From positions 1-8,570 of the forward strand of contig UQYD01000058.1 in assembly GCA_900545305.1 (NCBI GenBank): a stretch of 8,570 nt of DNA, given 5' to 3'. The stretch comes from an uncultured Eubacterium sp. (GTDB lineage: Bacteria; Bacillota; Clostridia; Lachnospirales; CAG-274). How positions within the stretch are numbered: the first letter of the stretch is position 1; every line of letters starts with the position of its first letter. The notes beneath the pieces are model-generated. The model did not search any database, was not told the DNA's origin, and was given only the letters and a program-made list of their open reading frames with translations. Shown here in pieces: positions 6,575-8,570 of this stretch. The position numbers and the translations under genes were made by a program.

Positions 6575-7290
6575 TATCTGAATTTTCTATTAAACTTCTT
6601 TTCAAGTACCTTAACACCCCATGCTAAAGGAATACAAATAATAAGATATACTACTGCAAGAATTGTATAAGACTCAATAGTAAGGAATGTCTGAGATGTA
6701 TAAGCCTTTGTAACAAGAAGGAACTCTGGAGCTGTAATATAAGCCATAAGTGAAGTATCCTTTACAAGCATTACAAGGTAGTTACCGAAAACTGGAATAG
6801 AATTACGAAAAGCCTGAGGAATAACAATCTTAAACATTGCCTGTCTTGGTGTCATAGCAAGAGCAAGAGCTGCTTCAGTCTGTCCATTATCAATAGAAAC
6901 AATAGCTGAACGAATAACTTCTGAAATATATGTACCATAATTAATTGCGATACCAATAATACCTGCTAATACTGCCGGCATATTAACCTTTAAATCAGGA
7001 AAACCTACAAAGTATGCACATACCTGAATTAATAAAGGTACTACATAGTAGATATATACCAACTGAACAAGTAACGGAGTTCCTCTAATAATTTCCTGAA
7101 AAATTACAATAATATTTACAAGCCATTTATGCTTAGATAATCTACCTAAAGCAAGAAGAAAACCAATTACAATAGCTAAAGCAAAGCCAACTATTGTAGT
7201 TACAACTACAATCCAAAGTGCCTGCTGTATAAGCTTTGGTACTAATTCAGTTATTGCCTTCATAAAGTTTAAATTCTGTATTACATTCAT
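6574..7290 (-). CDS. Polar amino acid ABC transporter permease (His/Glu family)
   Basis: A 238-residue inner-membrane permease of the HisM/GlnP type. Helices are predicted near 23-49, 57-66, 75-95, 104-122 and 207-226. RGTPLLVQLVYIYY (69-82) and NYGTYISEVIRSAI (117-130) are family signatures. The EAA loop that contacts the ATPase is EAALALAMTPRQ (139-150), leading to VIPQAFRNSIP. The glycine normally found four residues after EAA is alanine here (A145), a mild oddity. The start has GGAGGTG 7 nt upstream, and the gene follows the ATPase by 14 bp. With the ATPase and the binding protein it makes a complete importer, the single permease presumably acting as a homodimer. Known family substrates include glutamine, histidine, lysine, cystine, opines and ectoine; the exact one cannot be read here. 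The neighbouring aminotransferase suggests an amine-bearing substrate. Confidence 0.93.
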   Translation of the reverse strand: MNVIQNLNFMKAITELVPKLIQQALWIVVVTTIVGFALAIVIGFLLALGRLSKHKWLVNIIVIFQEIIRGTPLLVQLVYIYYVVPLLIQVCAYFVGFPDLKVNMPAVLAGIIGIAINYGTYISEVIRSAIVSIDNGQTEAALALAMTPRQAMFKIVIPQAFRNSIPVFGNYLVMLVKDTSLMAYITAPEFLLVTKAYTSQTFLTIESYTILAVVYLIICIPLAWGVKVLEKKFNRKFR

Positions 7291-7304
7291 AATCCGGCAC
7301 CTCC

Positions 7305-8039
7305 TTAATTATTAAGAATTCTCTTTAAGAATTCTCTTGTTCTTTCGTGTTCTGGGTTTGTGAACATTTCCTGTGGAGATTTATCCTCAAGAACAATGCC
7401 ACCTTCCATAAAGATTACTCTGTCAGCAACTTCTCTCGCAAAGCCCATTTCATGAGTAACAACTGCCATTGTCATACCATCTTTTGCAAGGTCTTTCATT
7501 ACATTAAGTACATCACCTACAAGTTCTGGGTCAAGGGCTGATGTAGGTTCATCAAAAAGCATCATTTCTGGTTCCATAGCAAGAGCTCGTGCAATAGCAA
7601 CTCTCTGCTGCTGACCACCTGATAAAGTATCAGGATATACGTTAGCCTTATTAGCCAAACCTACTTTATCCAAAAGAACCATAGCCTTTTCTTTCATTTC
7701 ATTTTTATCTTTCTTTAAAATGTGTACCGGTGAATACATAACATTTTCAAGAACAGTCATAAAAGGAAATAAATTAAATCTCTGGAAACACATACCTACA
7801 TGCTTTCTATAATCTACAATATTAAACTTTGGAGTAAGAATATTCTTACCCTTGAATAAAATTTCTCCTCCTGTAGGCTGTTCCAATAAGTTAAGACATC
7901 TTAAAAATGTACTTTTACCTGAACCAGATGGTCCAATAAGAACAAGAACTTCTCCTTCTTCAATTTTCATATTTACATCTTTTAAAACTTTTAAGTCACC
8001 AAAATTCTTTTTAAGACCTTTAATTTCTAGCAAAGCCAT
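7305..8039 (-). CDS. Polar amino acid ABC transporter ATP-binding protein (GlnQ/HisP type)
   Basis: A 244-residue ABC ATPase, full length for the family. It has Walker A GPSGSGKST (36-44), the Q-loop glutamine at 86 in CFQRFNLFP, the signature LSGGQQQR (139-146), Walker B MMLFDEP (159-165) with catalytic E164, the D-loop SALD, and switch H196 in VVTHEMGFA. This pattern, including PTSALDPELV, is typical of polar amino acid importers. It energises uptake through the permease encoded next. AAGGAGG lies 8 nt before the ATG. An attenuator-like hairpin sits between it and the binding-protein gene, which probably keeps ATPase and permease levels below that of the binding protein. The last codons contain a perfect 13-bp tandem duplication, although the C-terminal sequence still looks normal. 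Confidence 0.96.
   Translation of the reverse strand: MALLEIKGLKKNFGDLKVLKDVNMKIEEGEVLVLIGPSGSGKSTFLRCLNLLEQPTGGEILFKGKNILTPKFNIVDYRKHVGMCFQRFNLFPFMTVLENVMYSPVHILKKDKNEMKEKAMVLLDKVGLANKANVYPDTLSGGQQQRVAIARALAMEPEMMLFDEPTSALDPELVGDVLNVMKDLAKDGMTMAVVTHEMGFAREVADRVIFMEGGIVLEDKSPQEMFTNPEHERTREFLKRILNN
7313..7338. repeat. Perfect 13-bp tandem duplication at the 3' end of the ATPase gene
   Basis: TAAGAATTCTCTT occurs twice back to back (7313-7325 and 7326-7338). Thirteen is not a multiple of three, so the copies are read in different frames, as REFL(K) and KRILN. It covers the last few codons of the ATPase gene. Chance or a slippage duplication are both possible. Confidence 0.8.
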
Positions 8040-8068
8040 AGCTTACGCCTCCTTTTTATTTTCTTAAA

Positions 8069-8100
8069 AGAAAACAGGACTATGCTGTTACACATAGCCC
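8069..8100 (-). terminator. Attenuator-like hairpin between binding-protein and ATPase genes
   Basis: On the minus-strand RNA, GGGCUAUG (8100-8093) pairs with CAUAGUCC (8084-8077), an 8-bp stem with one G-U pair and an 8-nt loop, followed by UGUUUUCUUUU. On the plus strand the same pair is an A-C mismatch, so the structure favours the minus transcript. It lies 20 bp after the binding-protein stop codon. No separate promoter for the ATPase gene is obvious, so partial termination setting a high binding-protein ratio is the likely role. Confidence 0.65.
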
Positions 8101-8120
8101 CATTACCAATCAAATCAATT

Positions 8121-8570
8121 TTACTTATTTAAGCCATTATCCTTCTGGTCATTTGTAATAGCGTGAAGCTTAGGGTCAAGACCATACTTTTCATAAATCT
8201 GGTCAAGTACACCTTCGTCTCTCATTTCTGCTACAACCTTATTAATATCCTTCATAAAGTCTTCGTTGCCAAACTTAACTGAAGGAGCAATTCTACCAAT
8301 TTCAGCTTCTGTATCCTTGTAGTTACTGCAAAGCTTAAGTCCCTTAAGTGTTTCAGGCTGGAACTTCATAAGGTTTTCAACTACTGGAGAATCAGTAAGG
8401 AAAGCATCTATCTTACCATTCTGTAAAGCTACAATAGATTCTGTCTGGTCACCAGTTGCTCTTGCTTCCTTAATCTTGCCATCTGCTGCCCAACCTTCAA
8501 CTGTTGTCTGCCAAATTGTACCTGGAGTATAACCAACTACTGTCTTTGATGGGTCGAAGTCGTCCTGACC
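8121..8570 (-). CDS. Family 3 extracellular solute-binding protein, 5' part beyond window edge
   Basis: The C-terminal 149 residues of a polar amino acid binding protein; the frame is open to the window edge, so the N-terminus and signal peptide are missing. Visible family features, counted from the first residue in the window, are VVGYTPGTIWQTTVEGW (15-31), the segment ESIVALQNGKIDAFLTDSPVV (44-64) typical of the hinge and second lobe, and NKVVAEMRDEGVLDQIYEKYG (115-135) near the end. Family members are about 260-290 residues, so roughly half is present. The protein would sit outside the cell, probably as a lipoprotein, and pass its ligand to the permease encoded downstream. The ligand-contacting residues are mostly in the missing half, so substrate cannot be judged. 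It is the first visible gene of the transporter unit, whose promoter lies to the right of the window. Reading only from the ATG at 8369 would wrongly shorten it. Confidence 0.92.
   Translation of the reverse strand, partial: GQDDFDPSKTVVGYTPGTIWQTTVEGWAADGKIKEARATGDQTESIVALQNGKIDAFLTDSPVVENLMKFQPETLKGLKLCSNYKDTEAEIGRIAPSVKFGNEDFMKDINKVVAEMRDEGVLDQIYEKYGLDPKLHAITNDQKDNGLNK

Noticed and set aside
7852..8067. 71-codon plus-strand open frame over the start of the ATPase gene
   Set aside because: Antisense to Walker A-encoding codons, with no family features; an artefact of codon bias in the true gene.
1..8570. CRISPR array, tRNA, rRNA, insertion sequence or riboswitch
   Set aside because: No regularly spaced repeats, tRNA-like clover arms, transposase motifs or terminal inverted repeats were seen, and the leaders are too short for known large riboswitches.

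Overview
The window is AT-rich and every supportable gene lies on the minus strand, so it reads from high to low coordinates. Strong AGGAGG-type ribosome binding sites, TTGACA/TATAAT-like promoters and protein similarity point to an anaerobic low-GC Firmicute of the Clostridia. A gut or rumen Lachnospirales-like organism is my inference.

Region 1 (8570 to 4798) is a tightly packed transcription unit. It holds the C-terminal half of a family 3 solute-binding protein, an attenuator-like hairpin, a polar amino acid ABC ATPase and its permease, a cytidylate-kinase-like protein with an unusual P-loop, and a PucR/CdaR-type regulator. Gaps after the hairpin are 6 to 21 bp.

Region 2 (4797 to 2088) is a two-gene catabolic operon with its own promoter. 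A class III aminotransferase is followed 18 bp later by an iron-dependent alcohol dehydrogenase, and a strong 15-bp hairpin terminator ends it. The 146-bp control region between the regulator and the aminotransferase is rich in structure. It contains a TTGAAA-N17-TATAAT promoter, two direct repeats about two helical turns apart of which one covers the -35, and two TGCA-N2-TGCA palindromes 95 bp apart that bracket the promoter.

Regions 1 and 2 together suggest one module. It would import an amine-bearing polar compound, transaminate it to an aldehyde while keeping the nitrogen as glutamate or alanine, and reduce the aldehyde to an alcohol while reoxidising NAD(P)H, under control of the PucR-type protein. 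The aminotransferase resembles taurine:2-oxoglutarate and related omega-amino-acid aminotransferases. Taurine to sulfoacetaldehyde to isethionate is therefore a leading hypothesis, with beta-alanine, GABA and 5-aminovalerate as alternatives.

Region 3 (2103 to 1094) is a single EamA/DMT permease gene. Its promoter -35 box lies inside the dehydrogenase terminator hairpin, and it has its own terminator.

Region 4 (1071 to 1, running off the edge) is the first 332 codons of a JetA-like (DUF5716) subunit of a Wadjet anti-plasmid SMC defence system, with its own extended -10 promoter. The remaining jet genes would lie to the left of the window.

No stretch over 300 bases lacks a gene. I saw no tRNA, rRNA, CRISPR array, insertion sequence or plausible plus-strand gene.
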